Numbered from the stretch's first letter, positions 1 to 9,438 are shown. The stretch: 64,000 nucleotides of DNA from UMGS1994 sp944386155 (GCA_963931085.1 OZ006973.1:1178001-1242000), one strand, 5' to 3'. The notes: a model not told the origin generated them from the sequence alone. Numbers and translations are program-made.

Positions 1-19
1 TATTGTTGATTATAAAGTT

Positions 20-649
20 ATGGTATCTCTTATAAAAAAACTAATCAAAATTTTCAAAATATTATTTAAACAAAATAAAATTCCATATCTTGATATAAAT
101 TCTCACAATGTAATTTTAGCTATATCTTCAAACAACACTATGGAATATTTTCAAGATATTTGTACTTCCTTAAAAGCAATTTTTACTTCTTCTAAAAAAG
201 AAAAGTATGAAGTAATATATGATTATGTTTGTGAATACTTAGATAATGAATTTAAAAATAAAAAATTATGTGACTTTAACAATAATATTTGTGCAGCTTC
301 TCGAGAGGGATTGACTAAAAATAAATTTAATGGTTGTTGCTATTCTTTTGAATATGGAACTGGTGGAATTATTATAAACTATAAACCTTGTAAATATTTA
401 ATTAATGGAAACTGCACAGCTAAATGTATCTCTTGCAAACTACATACTTGTTTTTATTTAAAAACAAAAAATATTTATTTTAAAACGAATAAAATATTAC
501 TATTAAAATGTTTCTTTTCACAAAAACAACACTTAATACTAAAAAATAACTTTTTTAAAAGTAAAGATGAAATTATAAATAAATTATGCAAAACTAATTT
601 TATGCCATATATTATTTATTATATTTTTGAATTATATAAAATCAGATAG
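20..649 (+). CDS. Cys-rich hypothetical protein
   Basis: A 209-residue protein of unknown function. The first 20 residues are basic and hydrophobic. The centre (about residues 85-145) holds about ten cysteines in pairs such as GCCY, PCKYL and CTAKCISCKLHTC, a pattern that suggests a metal-binding module; this is inference. Similar clostridial proteins carry a comparable Cys block near their C-terminus, but I cannot name the family. It stands alone on the plus strand and converges on truB, with a shared terminator between them. The ATG lies close to the window edge, so an upstream start or operon partner cannot be excluded. Confidence 0.6.
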   Translation: MVSLIKKLIKIFKILFKQNKIPYLDINSHNVILAISSNNTMEYFQDICTSLKAIFTSSKKEKYEVIYDYVCEYLDNEFKNKKLCDFNNNICAASREGLTKNKFNGCCYSFEYGTGGIIINYKPCKYLINGNCTAKCISCKLHTCFYLKTKNIYFKTNKILLLKCFFSQKQHLILKNNFFKSKDEIINKLCKTNFMPYIIYYIFELYKIR

Positions 650-670
650 TATATATGGAAATTTTTAATG

Positions 671-722
671 AAAAAATAACAAGAAAACTAGTCTTTTAAA
701 AATAGCATTCTTGTTATTTTTT
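671..722. terminator. Bidirectional intrinsic terminator
   Basis: A long inverted repeat pairs 671-685 (aaaaaataacaagaa) with 708-722 (ttcttgttatttttt). Each strand ends in a U-rich run, so it can stop both the plus-strand gene ending at 649 and truB ending at 726. Confidence 0.8.
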
Positions 723-725
723 CTA

Positions 726-1604
726 TCAAATTACTATTACATCTCTTTTTAGAAGTTTATTTTGAACTATTCCAAGTCCTAGAAATACATTATTTGAATA
801 AACTAAATAAATATCGTCTTTTAAATCATGTGTTAATTTAACACCATTTAAAAATAATTCTTTTTTTCTTTCATTTAAATTTATTTTATTTTTATTTTCA
901 AATATATTTTCAATTGAAATTATTTTATTTTTCAAATACTCTTCATTATTTTTATTGATTTCTAATTCTTCTAAAGTTATAGAATATTCTATTTTAAAAT
1001 TATCTACTCTTGTTCTTTTAAGTTCTTTCATATATCCTACTGTTTCTAATTTTTTTGCAATATCTTCACAAAGAGTTCTAATATACGTTCCTTTTGAGCA
1101 AGATACTTCAAAATCAATTTCATTTTCATCATAATTTATACTTATTATTTTAATATTATATATTTCAATTTCTCTTGGTTTTATTTCAACCTCTTCCTTT
1201 TTTCTTGCATATTCATAAAGTTTTTTTCCATCTACTTTTATAGCAGAATATATTGGCGGTATTTGAGTTGATTTTCCTATAAAAGAATTAAAAACATTTT
1301 TATATAAATCTTCATTTTTTTTATTTAATTTAAAATCATCTTTCTTAATCACTTCTCCTTCACTATCTGCTGTATCAGTCTTAATTCCAAATTTTAATTT
1401 TGCAATGTATGTTTTATCATGTTCTATTAAATATTTTGATATTTTTGTACCATTACCAACTAAAATTGGCAAAAGTCCAGTAGCTTCAGGATCTAAAGTT
1501 CCTGTATGACCAGCCTTTTTTATATTTAATATTTTTCTTATTTTAGCAACAACTCCAAAAGAAGAAATGCCTTTTTCTTTGTTAATTAAAATTACACCAT
1601 TCAT
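726..1604 (-). CDS. truB: tRNA pseudouridine(55) synthase TruB
   Basis: Converts uridine 55 in the T-loop of tRNAs to pseudouridine. The N-terminus carries the TruB signature GHTGTLDPEATG with catalytic Asp38, and further on the motif KGTYIRTLCEDI that shapes the active site. The C-terminal part is the PUA-like region. Length, 292 residues, is normal. It is the last gene of the rimP-to-truB cluster but is separated from nrnA by about 100 bases with a small hairpin, so it may also have its own promoter. No in-frame CGG was seen. Confidence 0.95.
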   Translation of the reverse strand: MNGVILINKEKGISSFGVVAKIRKILNIKKAGHTGTLDPEATGLLPILVGNGTKISKYLIEHDKTYIAKLKFGIKTDTADSEGEVIKKDDFKLNKKNEDLYKNVFNSFIGKSTQIPPIYSAIKVDGKKLYEYARKKEEVEIKPREIEIYNIKIISINYDENEIDFEVSCSKGTYIRTLCEDIAKKLETVGYMKELKRTRVDNFKIEYSITLEELEINKNNEEYLKNKIISIENIFENKNKINLNERKKELFLNGVKLTHDLKDDIYLVYSNNVFLGLGIVQNKLLKRDVIVI

Positions 1605-1670
1605 TTTTTATCTCACTTATATTTTCTTACTTTAATATTATATTTTATTTTTTCTCTTCTGTATATAAAT

Positions 1671-1696
1671 AAAGAACGCTTTTAACGTTCCTTATC
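1671..1696 (-). terminator. Weak hairpin between nrnA and truB
   Basis: The minus strand reads GGAACG, a short AT-rich loop, then CGTTC followed by TTTATTTATA. The stem is only 5-6 pairs, so it may be a partial terminator lowering truB expression relative to the upstream genes. Confidence 0.5.
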
Positions 1697-1703
1697 TATT
1701 TAT

Positions 1704-2661
1704 CTATTCTCTTATAAATCTTTTAACAGCAAAAATAATCTTTTCTTTTACTTCTTCTAAGCTTCCTTTTATTGTACATCCAGCAGCTTTAATATGTCCA
1801 CCGCCACCAAATAATATACAAACATCAGAAACATTTACATATTCATTAGAACGAAGTGATACTTTAAATCCATCATCTTTTTCATATACAAATACAGAAA
1901 CTTCAACACCTTGAATATCTCTTCCTTCTTCAACAATACCGTCTAACTCATTTTGAGATACTCCTTTTTCTTCCATATCTTTTTTAGTTATATATGTAAA
2001 AGTAATCTTTCCATCTTCCAAAAATTCAAGTCTATCCATAGCAAGCTTTTTAATTTCAAATTTATTTCTAGAAATAGCTGCAAAAGCTTGATTATAAACT
2101 TTTGAAGCTTTAACTCCTATTTTTAATATGTCTGCAACAAATTCATATGTTTCTGAAGTTACACCTTCATATCTTAATCCACCAGTATCTGTTATAATAC
2201 CTGTTAAAAGTGCAGTACCTTCTTCTTTGTTTATTTCAATTCCTAGTTGCTCACATATTGAGGTTACTATCTGTGCACATGCAGGAGCTACTGGATTTAC
2301 ATAGTTATAATCAGCGAACATTGAATTTGAACTATGATGATCTATATTTACAGTTACATTAGCAAGTTCAAAATTGCCATTTGGATCATCTAATCTTTTA
2401 ATATCAGCACAATCTAGTGCAATCGCTAAATCATAAACTTTTCCTTCTTCTCCAGCTTTTTTTGTTTCATCTACATGTCCTAAATATTTATATGTCTCTG
2501 GAAAAACAGGAATGATTAAATCAACCTTTTTTCCAAATCTTTTTAAGATCATATATGCTGCTAAACTACTTCCGAATAGCATCCCCATCTGGATTTTCAT
2601 GCGTAAAGATAGCAATATCTTTAGCAATTTTTACTTGTTCTTCTATTTCATCTAAAGTCAT
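1704..2661 (-). CDS. nrnA: DHH/DHHA1 nanoRNase, read through a +1 shift at CGG
   Basis: Degrades nanoRNAs and may hydrolyse pAp; cytoplasmic. The true start is ATG at 2661, behind AGAAAGGA. The zero frame encodes 30 codons up to the first metal-binding motif HENPDGDAI, meets CGG at 2574-2572, then stops two codons later (AAG TAG). Skipping one base at CGG continues as GSSLAAYMILKRFGK, so the joined motif is DGDAIGSS, as the family expects. Later motifs DHHS, TGIITDTGG and the DHHA1 block GGGGGHIKAAG are intact. Length 958 = 3x319+1, giving a 318-residue protein. Lies between rbfA and truB in the usual order. An internal start at 2627 would lack the metal-binding segment. Confidence 0.88.
2572..2574 (-). 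other. +1 frameshift site, in-frame CGG (nrnA codon 30)
   Basis: Context GAT GCT ATT CGG AAG TAG. Reading C then GGA AGT AGT restores the family motif DGDAIGSS. Confidence 0.88.
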
Positions 2662-2699
2662 ATATATTCCTTTCTACTAATATAACTATCTAGTATAAA

Positions 2700-3107
2700 T
2701 TAGTTTTCATCCTCATTATTTTCATTTATATCTTTGTTTTCTTCTTTTTTATCTTTCCATTCTTTTGATAGATTTTCTATAATAGAGTCTATTCTTGAAC
2801 CATATTCTATTGATTCATCAAATATAAATATAAGTTCAGGAGTTGTCCTTAAATTTATTTTTTTAGCAATAGCACTTCTAATAAATCCAGAACATTTTTT
2901 AAGTCTTGCTAAGTTTCCTTTGTTACTCTTAGCATTAATCATACTTACATAAACTCTAGAAAATCTTAAATCTGGAGTTGTAATAACTTTCGTAACACTT
3001 ATCATTCCTGTAATATGAGGATCTTTTAATTCATATGAAATAATATTACTTATCTCTTTTTTTAATTCCTCATCTATTCTATTCATTCTATTACTATTTT
3101 TTTGCAT
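2700..3107 (-). CDS. rbfA: Ribosome-binding factor A
   Basis: Small-subunit maturation factor that binds helix 1 of 16S rRNA. The 135 residues form one type II KH fold, with the typical opening NRMNRIDEELKKEISNII and the DLRFSRVYVS strand. The C-terminus is an acidic and polar tail rich in Asn and Glu. It starts 14 bases after infB, with a cctcc-complement ribosome-binding site, so it is co-transcribed with infB. Confidence 0.93.
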   Translation of the reverse strand: MQKNSNRMNRIDEELKKEISNIISYELKDPHITGMISVTKVITTPDLRFSRVYVSMINAKSNKGNLARLKKCSGFIRSAIAKKINLRTTPELIFIFDESIEYGSRIDSIIENLSKEWKDKKEENKDINENNEDEN

Positions 3108-3121
3108 ATTTCCTCCTAAAG

Positions 3122-5968
3122 TTATCTTTTAACTTCTTCCATGATGTGAGCTTCAATAATATCTCCTTCTTTGATATCATTGTAATCTTCTATTTGAACA
3201 CCACATTCATATCCGTGAGCAACTTCTTTAACATCATCTTTGAATCTCTTTAATGATACTAATTTTCCTTCATGAAGTACTACATTGTCTCTTATTACTC
3301 TAACTACTGAATTTCTTGCAATCTTACCATCTGTTACATAGCATCCGGCAATAGTACCAACATTAGATACTTTAAATGTTTGTCTAACTTCAGCATTACC
3401 AATAATAACTTCTTTATATACTGGATCAAGCATACCTTTCATAGCAGCTTCAACATCTTCTATTGCATTATAAATAACAGAATATGTCTTAATCTCAACT
3501 TCTTCTTTTTCAGCTTGTTCCTTTGCTATTGGTTCTGGTCTTACGTTAAATGCTATTATTATTGCATTAGATACTTTTGCAAGTGTAACATCAGATTCTG
3601 TAACACCACCAACATTTGAGTGTATAACTTTAACTTTAACTTCATCATTAGATAATTTTTCTAAAGATTGTTTTACAGCTTCAACAGAACCTTGAACGTC
3701 AGCTTTAACAATTAAGTTTAATTGTTTTAATTTTCCTTCTTCCATTTGACTGAATAAATTATCTAATGTAACTCTTGAAGTTGCATTTAATTCTTTTTCT
3801 CTTTCTTGACGTTTTCTTCTTTCAATCAAATGTTTAGCCATTTTTTCATCTTTAACTTCATAGAAAGTCTCTCCTACATTTGGAACAGATGTTAATCCTA
3901 TAATCTCTACTGGTGTAGATGGTCCAGCTTTTAGAACATTTACACCTTTATCATTTGTCATAGCTCTTATTCTACCTATTGTAGAACCAACAACTATAGT
4001 ATCACCTACATCTAAAGTACCTCTTTGTATAAGCATTGTAGCAACAGGTCCTCTAGATTTATCAAGTTTAGCTTCAATAACAGTACCTTTAGCTTGTTTC
4101 TTTGGATTAGATTTTAAATCTAACATATCAGCTTCTAATAATACCATTTCAAGTAAGTTATCAATTCCTATATGTTTTTTAGCTGATATTGGAACATAAA
4201 TTGTATCTCCACCCCATTCTTCTGGAACTAATCCATATTCAGTCATTTCTTGTTTTACTTTTTCTACATTTGCACCTTCTAGATCTATTTTATTTACTGC
4301 AACTATAATTGGAACTTCAGCAGCTTTAGCATGATTTATAGCTTCAATTGTTTGAGGCATAACACCATCATTTGCAGCTACTACTAATATTACTATATCC
4401 GTAATTTGAGCTCCTCTAGCACGCATACTTGTAAACGCTTCATGTCCTGGTGTGTCTAGGAAAGTAATTGATCTACCATTTATATCTACTTTATAAGCAC
4501 CTATATGTTGAGTAATTCCTCCAGATTCACCTTCAATAACATTTGTTGATCTTATAGCATCTAGAAGAGATGTTTTACCATGATCAACGTGTCCCATAAC
4601 ACAAACTACTGGTGCTCTTGTTATTAAATCTTTTTCATCATCTTCACTATCATCAAATAATATATCCTCTTCTTTAACAACATCTTTCTTTTTAGCTGTA
4701 ATTCCAAATTCAGAAGCAACTAAATAAGCCATATCAAAATCAATTTCTTGATTTATTGTAACTAAAGCACCAAGTCCTAATAACTTTTTAATTACTTCAC
4801 TACTTGTAATTTTCATTTCTGCTGCTAAATCTTTAACTGTTATACTTGATGGAATTGTAATTTCTGTTAATTTGAAGATTTTTTGTTTATTTCTGTTTTC
4901 TTGTTTACCTTTTTTCTCGCTTCTTCTTCCTCTTTGAGTACTTAGGTCATAATAATCTAACATATCCACATTAGATAAAGTACTTTCTTTCTTTAAATGT
5001 CTTAATTTATCAGAACTAAAATCTTCACCATTATTTTTTCTCTTATTTTTCTTAGGCTTTGGCTCATCATTGTTATAATTTCTATTACTCTTTTGCTTAT
5101 CAATTACCTTATTTGCATATTCTCTTACACTTTCTTTTTCAACAATATCTGCAGACATAATATTGTTTATCTTTTTATCAATACCTTTTTCATCAAGCTT
5201 TCTTTGAGAATTATTTCTACCTTGATAATTATTATTTTTATTTTGATAATTATTATTGTTATTATTATTTCTATTTTGGAAGTTATTATTTTTATTATTT
5301 CTATTTTGATAATTTGAATTATTATTATGATAATTGTTATTTGTATTATTATTTCTACTTCTTGTATTATTACTTGAATTTGTATTTGCATTTATATTAG
5401 AATTATCATTTTTAGATGTCTCTTCAACTTTTTTATCTTGATTTCCTTCTTTTACTTCTGCTTTTTCTTGCACTTCTATCTTTTTTACCTCACCTGCAGT
5501 AGGTTCTGCCTTTTTCTCTCCTATATTTTCTGTCTTTTGTTTTGTATCTTTATTTTTTTGTGGAATTCCAAAAAACTCTGCTACAGACATAGGTTTTTTA
5601 GTTTTCTCTCTATAAACTATATTGTAGTCTTTATTTCTGTTTTTCTCGACAAACCCAATATCATTTTTTCTAGTATCTTTTTTCTTTATCTCATTTTTCT
5701 TTTCGTCTTGATCATTAATAATAACTTCTCTTCTAATAATTACTGGTTGGTCTGATACCTTCTCTTTTTTCTTCTCATTTTTCACTTGATTATTTTTTTC
5801 TTTCTCCATATTTTTCCCCATAGCTTTCTCTATTTTTTTTGCTTCCTCCTCTGTTATTGAACTTAAATGACTTTTAGCATCAATTCCTAAACTACTCGCC
5901 TTTTCTAGTATATCTTTACTATTTAAGTTTAGCTTTTTTGCTAATTCATGTATCTTTATTTTTTCCAT
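3122..5968 (-). CDS. infB: Translation initiation factor IF-2
   Basis: GTPase that places fMet-tRNA on the 30S subunit and promotes subunit joining. Residues 1-50 are an IF2_N module. Next comes a long charged linker that turns extremely Asn-rich at about residues 185-260. A second IF2_N module precedes the GTPase core: GHVDHGKT (about 457-464), DTPGHE and NKID. The C-terminal domains C1-C2 close the 948-residue protein. The start overlaps the end of the L7Ae-like gene by 13 bases, suggesting coupling. The Asn-rich linker is low complexity and probably disordered. Confidence 0.97.
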   Translation of the reverse strand: MEKIKIHELAKKLNLNSKDILEKASSLGIDAKSHLSSITEEEAKKIEKAMGKNMEKEKNNQVKNEKKKEKVSDQPVIIRREVIINDQDEKKNEIKKKDTRKNDIGFVEKNRNKDYNIVYREKTKKPMSVAEFFGIPQKNKDTKQKTENIGEKKAEPTAGEVKKIEVQEKAEVKEGNQDKKVEETSKNDNSNINANTNSSNNTRSRNNNTNNNYHNNNSNYQNRNNKNNNFQNRNNNNNNNYQNKNNNYQGRNNSQRKLDEKGIDKKINNIMSADIVEKESVREYANKVIDKQKSNRNYNNDEPKPKKNKRKNNGEDFSSDKLRHLKKESTLSNVDMLDYYDLSTQRGRRSEKKGKQENRNKQKIFKLTEITIPSSITVKDLAAEMKITSSEVIKKLLGLGALVTINQEIDFDMAYLVASEFGITAKKKDVVKEEDILFDDSEDDEKDLITRAPVVCVMGHVDHGKTSLLDAIRSTNVIEGESGGITQHIGAYKVDINGRSITFLDTPGHEAFTSMRARGAQITDIVILVVAANDGVMPQTIEAINHAKAAEVPIIVAVNKIDLEGANVEKVKQEMTEYGLVPEEWGGDTIYVPISAKKHIGIDNLLEMVLLEADMLDLKSNPKKQAKGTVIEAKLDKSRGPVATMLIQRGTLDVGDTIVVGSTIGRIRAMTNDKGVNVLKAGPSTPVEIIGLTSVPNVGETFYEVKDEKMAKHLIERRKRQEREKELNATSRVTLDNLFSQMEEGKLKQLNLIVKADVQGSVEAVKQSLEKLSNDEVKVKVIHSNVGGVTESDVTLAKVSNAIIIAFNVRPEPIAKEQAEKEEVEIKTYSVIYNAIEDVEAAMKGMLDPVYKEVIIGNAEVRQTFKVSNVGTIAGCYVTDGKIARNSVVRVIRDNVVLHEGKLVSLKRFKDDVKEVAHGYECGVQIEDYNDIKEGDIIEAHIMEEVKR

Positions 5969-6264
5969 TTAGTATCACCCCCATTAATTATTTTTAAAAT
6001 TGCTTCTGCAAAATTTTTATCTTTAATAGCAATAATAGCTTTATTGTATTTTCCAATAGCACTGCTATTTTCTTCTATTGTTCCAAAAAATATATATTCA
6101 ATATTTTTTTCTTTGCATATTTTAATTATTTTTTTAGATGATGCTTCTGCTATATCATTAGCAATAATCACTAAACTTGCATTATTTTTTTCAACAGATT
6201 CTTCTGCAGCTTGCATTCCAAAACTAACTTTTCCGTGCTTTAGTTGCAAGTCCAAGTAATCCAT
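5956..6264 (-). CDS. rplGA: L7Ae-family ribosomal protein YlxQ
   Basis: A 102-residue L7Ae/L30e-fold RNA-binding protein of the nusA-infB cluster. The fold shows in the KHGKVSFGMQAAEESVEKN opening, the ASLVIIANDIAEASSKKI helix and the IEYIFFGTIEE strand. Homologues bind kink-turn RNA; the role in the cell is not settled. It begins 5 bases after ylxR and overlaps infB, as in other Firmicutes. Confidence 0.85.
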   Translation of the reverse strand: MDYLDLQLKHGKVSFGMQAAEESVEKNNASLVIIANDIAEASSKKIIKICKEKNIEYIFFGTIEENSSAIGKYNKAIIAIKDKNFAEAILKIINGGDTKWKK

Positions 6265-6269
6265 TTACT

Positions 6270-6545
6270 TTAGTCTGCACATTTATCAATTACATCCCTC
6301 AAATCTTTATAAATTTCTTCGCTTATTTCCATTTCAAAAGTTCTACTTAATCTGCCTGATTTTTTTAATTTATCTAAACATTCTGTAGATTTACAAATAT
6401 ATGCTCCTCTACCTGCTTTTTTTCCTGTCAAATCAATACTTATTTCATTATCTTTATTTTTTACAATTCTAAGTAATTCACTCTTAGGTTTTTGTATGTT
6501 ACATGCTATACATCTTCTTTCAGGTATCTTTTTCAAACTTCTCAC
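6270..6545 (-). CDS. rnpM: YlxR-family RNA-binding protein (DUF448)
   Basis: A 91-residue member of the YlxR family, which in Bacillus modulates RNase P. The diagnostic block PERRCIACNIQKPKSELLR is at the N-terminus and GRGAYICKSTECLDK in the middle. Lies between nusA and ylxQ as usual. Family and position make the call firm; the RNase P role here is by analogy. Confidence 0.88.
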   Translation of the reverse strand: MRSLKKIPERRCIACNIQKPKSELLRIVKNKDNEISIDLTGKKAGRGAYICKSTECLDKLKKSGRLSRTFEMEISEEIYKDLRDVIDKCAD

Positions 6546-6580
6546 TTCCTAACTATATAATTATTATAAAAATAAACTAA

Positions 6581-7702
6581 TTACTCTTCTGTATTTTCTT
6601 CTTGTGAATCCTCATCTTCTTTAACTTCTTCTGAATTTGCTTTTGCAAGCATTTCTCTAAATTGAGATTCACTCTTAATATCTATTTTCCAATTTGTTAA
6701 TCTTGCAGCAAGTCTTGCATTTTGTCCTGATTTACCTATTGCTAAAGATAATTGATCATCTTGAACAATTACTTGTGCAAATTTTTCATCTTCTTTAACA
6801 TCAACAGCTAGTACTTGAGCTGGTAATAAAGCTGCTGCAATGTATACTGCTGGATCTTCATTCCATTCAATTACATCGATTTTTTCACCATTTAATTCAT
6901 TTATAATATTTTGAATTCTTACACCTTTTTGTCCAACACAAGAACCAACTGGATCAATATTTGGATTAGTAGAATATACAGCAACTTTACTTCTGCTTCC
7001 AACATCTCTTGATATGCTTTTTATTTCAATTAATCCTTCATATATTTCAGGAATTTCAAATTCAAATAATTTTCTAACAAAATCCGGATGACTTCTTGAA
7101 ACTATAACTTGTGGATTTCCTTTTGCACCTTTTTCTACATCTAGTACATATCCTCTTATTTTATCATTAACTTTATATTCTTCAGTAGGAATTTGTTCTT
7201 TAAGAGGCATTATTCCTTCTAACTTTCCAAGATCTAGTATAATTGCTGATCCATCTGCTTTTTGTATTATACCTGTTACAATTTCACCTTTTTTATTGTT
7301 AAATTCGTTATAAATTAATTCTCTTTCAACTTCTCTTATTTTTTGAACAACAACTTGTTTTGCCGTTTGAGCTGCGATTCTTCCAAAATTCTTTGGAACT
7401 ATTTCTACATCTACTGAATCACCAATCTCTAATTTTTTACTTATTTTTCTTGCATCATCTTGAGAGATTTCAAAACAAGGATCTTTTACAGCTTCTACAA
7501 CTGTTTTTGTAGAATAAATATGTATTTCTCCTGTTTCATGATTAATCTCTACTTTAACATTATCAGCTGAATCAAAGTTCTTCTTGTAAGCTGTAACTAA
7601 TGCTGATTCTAATGATTCTAGTAAATACTCCTTTTTAATTCCTCTTTCTTTTTCTAATTCTTCCATTGCAATAACTAATTCTTTCATGTCTATTGCTTTC
7701 AT
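6581..7702 (-). CDS. nusA: Transcription elongation/termination factor NusA
   Basis: Binds RNA polymerase and nascent RNA to control pausing, termination and antitermination. The 373 residues hold the N-terminal polymerase-binding domain, an S1 domain (about 135-205) and two KH domains, with GSCVGQKGVRIQNII and LAIGKSGQNARLAARL as the KH loops. It lacks the C-terminal acidic repeats of proteobacterial NusA, normal for Firmicutes, and ends in a short Glu-rich tail. Start ATG follows aaaggaggaa. Confidence 0.96.
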   Translation of the reverse strand: MKAIDMKELVIAMEELEKERGIKKEYLLESLESALVTAYKKNFDSADNVKVEINHETGEIHIYSTKTVVEAVKDPCFEISQDDARKISKKLEIGDSVDVEIVPKNFGRIAAQTAKQVVVQKIREVERELIYNEFNNKKGEIVTGIIQKADGSAIILDLGKLEGIMPLKEQIPTEEYKVNDKIRGYVLDVEKGAKGNPQVIVSRSHPDFVRKLFEFEIPEIYEGLIEIKSISRDVGSRSKVAVYSTNPNIDPVGSCVGQKGVRIQNIINELNGEKIDVIEWNEDPAVYIAAALLPAQVLAVDVKEDEKFAQVIVQDDQLSLAIGKSGQNARLAARLTNWKIDIKSESQFREMLAKANSEEVKEDEDSQEENTEE

Positions 7703-7723
7703 TTTTTATTCCTCCTTTAAAAA

Positions 7724-8185
7724 TTACCAATCAAAAATTACTTTAGCAGATGCAATATCTTTTATATCTATATCAAGAATTTCTCCTTGACTTTCAATCT
7801 TTAATAATCCGCTTTCAAAACTCTCTAGTTTTCCTTGTATAGTTTTTGTATTATTTATTTTCTTATATAGTTTTAGTTCTATATTTTCTCCTATAGCATC
7901 TTTAAAATGTTTCTCTTTTCTTAAGTTTCTTTCAAGTCCTATTGAAGATACTTCTAAAAAATACTGATCTTTAATGAAATCTTTTTCATCTAATATTGGG
8001 TCGATTACATTATTAACCTTTTCGCAATCTTCTATTCCAATACCTTCTTTAGAATTAATGTAAATTCTTAGATAAAAATCTCTTCCTTCTTTAAGATATT
8101 CAACATCATATAATTCATAACCTAAATCAGTTATTTCCTTTTCAATAAGTTCTTGAACTTTGCTTTCTATATTCTTATCAGCCAA
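7724..8185 (-). CDS. rimP: Ribosome maturation factor RimP
   Basis: First gene of the nusA-infB operon; needed for 30S maturation. The 153-residue sequence shows both domains: the N-terminal GYELYDVEYLKEGRDFYLRI strand pair with the SKEGIGIEDCEKVN motif, and the C-terminal Sm-like barrel with DIDIKDIASAKVIFDW. It ends 21 bases before nusA. A hairpin lies about 25 bases upstream of its start. Confidence 0.94.
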   Translation of the reverse strand: MADKNIESKVQELIEKEITDLGYELYDVEYLKEGRDFYLRIYINSKEGIGIEDCEKVNNVIDPILDEKDFIKDQYFLEVSSIGLERNLRKEKHFKDAIGENIELKLYKKINNTKTIQGKLESFESGLLKIESQGEILDIDIKDIASAKVIFDW

Positions 8186-8211
8186 GGAATTTCCCTCCTA
8201 TCAATAATTAA

Positions 8212-8234
8212 AGAGTGGAATTTGTTTCCACTCT
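8212..8234 (-). terminator. Hairpin upstream of rimP
   Basis: A 9-bp perfect stem (agagtggaa/ttccactct) with a 5-base loop lies 25 bases before rimP. On the minus strand it is followed by TTTAATTATT, a weak U-tract. It can end transcription from the gene ending at 8320 or act as an attenuator for the nusA operon. Confidence 0.55.
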
Positions 8235-8319
8235 TCTCTTTCCTTCGTTATGCACATAAATATTATACAATCTTTTTACACTAATTGCAAGCTTTTTTGC
8301 ACTTTTTATGCAAAATATT

Positions 8320-9012
8320 TTAAATTAAATCCTGAACATTATAACTCGTTCCATCATTACTTATTACTATAATTGTATTTGTTTCTTTGTTATTATCTAC
8401 TGTTACAACATTTTCTATTCTAACGATATTATTTGCAATAATATTATCATTTGCTACTAAATTCTCATTTAATACATTTGATGTAGATAAATCAACATAT
8501 TTTATATCTCCGTTTTCACATAATAATAACAAAACAAGTTTTGAATAATTCTCTCCTAAATAACCAAAATTTATATCAATTACTTTTTCAGTAATATTTT
8601 TTATCTCATAACTCTGATCTTTCTTTAAGTTTGAACTTGGATACAAAATATTAAAATTATTATTAATATCCTCAAGCTTAATATATACTTTACTTTCATC
8701 AATAATAGCTGAAAAAATACCTTGTTCATCATAATCTTTAATATTATATGAAGTTTCTTTATCAATATTTTCTGTTGTCTTAACTATTTTTGATTCATCA
8801 AATTCAGGATAATTATAATCTATATTATTTTCATTTGTTATATTATTTGAAATATTATTTACATTATTAGTATATGGGGTATCTGTATCTTCTGTTATAT
8901 CATTTACAAAAATAATGCAAAAAACAGCAATCGCTATAATTCCAATAAGTACTAATAATGCAAGAAATATAACTATAGATTTTATACTTTTTTCAGAAAT
9001 CTTTTTAGCCAT
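8320..9012 (-). CDS. Single-pass membrane protein, unknown function
   Basis: 230 residues: a short basic N-terminus, one membrane segment at about 12-36, an Asn/Thr-rich spacer at 40-65, then an extracellular domain of beta-strand character. No family recognised. The start overlaps the end of the upstream small membrane protein by 8 bases, so the two are translationally coupled and probably act together. A cell-envelope role is inference. Confidence 0.7.
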   Translation of the reverse strand: MAKKISEKSIKSIVIFLALLVLIGIIAIAVFCIIFVNDITEDTDTPYTNNVNNISNNITNENNIDYNYPEFDESKIVKTTENIDKETSYNIKDYDEQGIFSAIIDESKVYIKLEDINNNFNILYPSSNLKKDQSYEIKNITEKVIDINFGYLGENYSKLVLLLLCENGDIKYVDLSTSNVLNENLVANDNIIANNIVRIENVVTVDNNKETNTIIVISNDGTSYNVQDLI

Positions 9013-9268
9013 TTAATATCACCTCATCTATTGTTTTATAATAAGAAGTATCTTTATCTCTATTGTTTATAAAATCATCTACAATGTTTTTACTAGCAGT
9101 TCCAAATATTGATGCCATTTTAAATGACTGCCAAATAGTAAATATCGAAAAAGCAATTATGAAAATTATTATTATAAATAATTTAATGTCAAATTTTCCT
9201 GGATCTTTCTTTTTGCTTTTTCTTTTACCTATTTTATTTACATTTATTTTATTAGCTTTTCTTTCCAT
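9005..9268 (-). CDS. Small basic membrane protein, unknown function
   Basis: An 87-residue protein starting at ATG 9268 behind AAAGGAG with seven-base spacing. A longer open frame reaches 9430, but the added part is low-complexity Ile/Phe/Tyr without a ribosome-binding site, so I reject it. Layout: Lys-rich cytoplasmic head (1-26), one membrane helix (about 28-47), and a short outer tail ending DKDTSYYKTIDEVILNG. Size and layout recall small divisome-type proteins, but there is no signature. Overlaps the next gene by 8 bases. Confidence 0.65.
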   Translation of the reverse strand: MERKANKINVNKIGKRKSKKKDPGKFDIKLFIIIIFIIAFSIFTIWQSFKMASIFGTASKNIVDDFINNRDKDTSYYKTIDEVILNG

Positions 9269-9389
9269 TTTTACTCCTTTAAATATAAAGTATATAATAA
9301 TGATAACATATAAAAAATATAAAATAAACACTAATAAAATAAAAATAAAATAAAGACTGATAAAATAATAAAAATATTTATTAGATATA

Positions 9390-9438
9390 AATAAAAATAA
9401 AGCTAAATAAATTTTAATATTAAAATCCATTTAGCTTT
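9390..9438 (-). terminator. Terminator after ftsH
   Basis: On the minus strand AAAGCTAAAT pairs with ATTTAGCTTT (9429-9438 with 9399-9408) and is followed by ATTTTTATTT. It lies just past the ftsH stop codon. Confidence 0.7.

Noticed and set aside
5093..5391. Ile-rich open frames within infB
   Set aside because: Out-of-frame readings of the Asn-codon repeat in the IF-2 linker.
9269..9430. Long N-terminal extension of the small membrane protein at 9005
   Set aside because: Low-complexity Ile/Phe/Tyr codons without a ribosome-binding site; the internal ATG at 9268 has a strong one.
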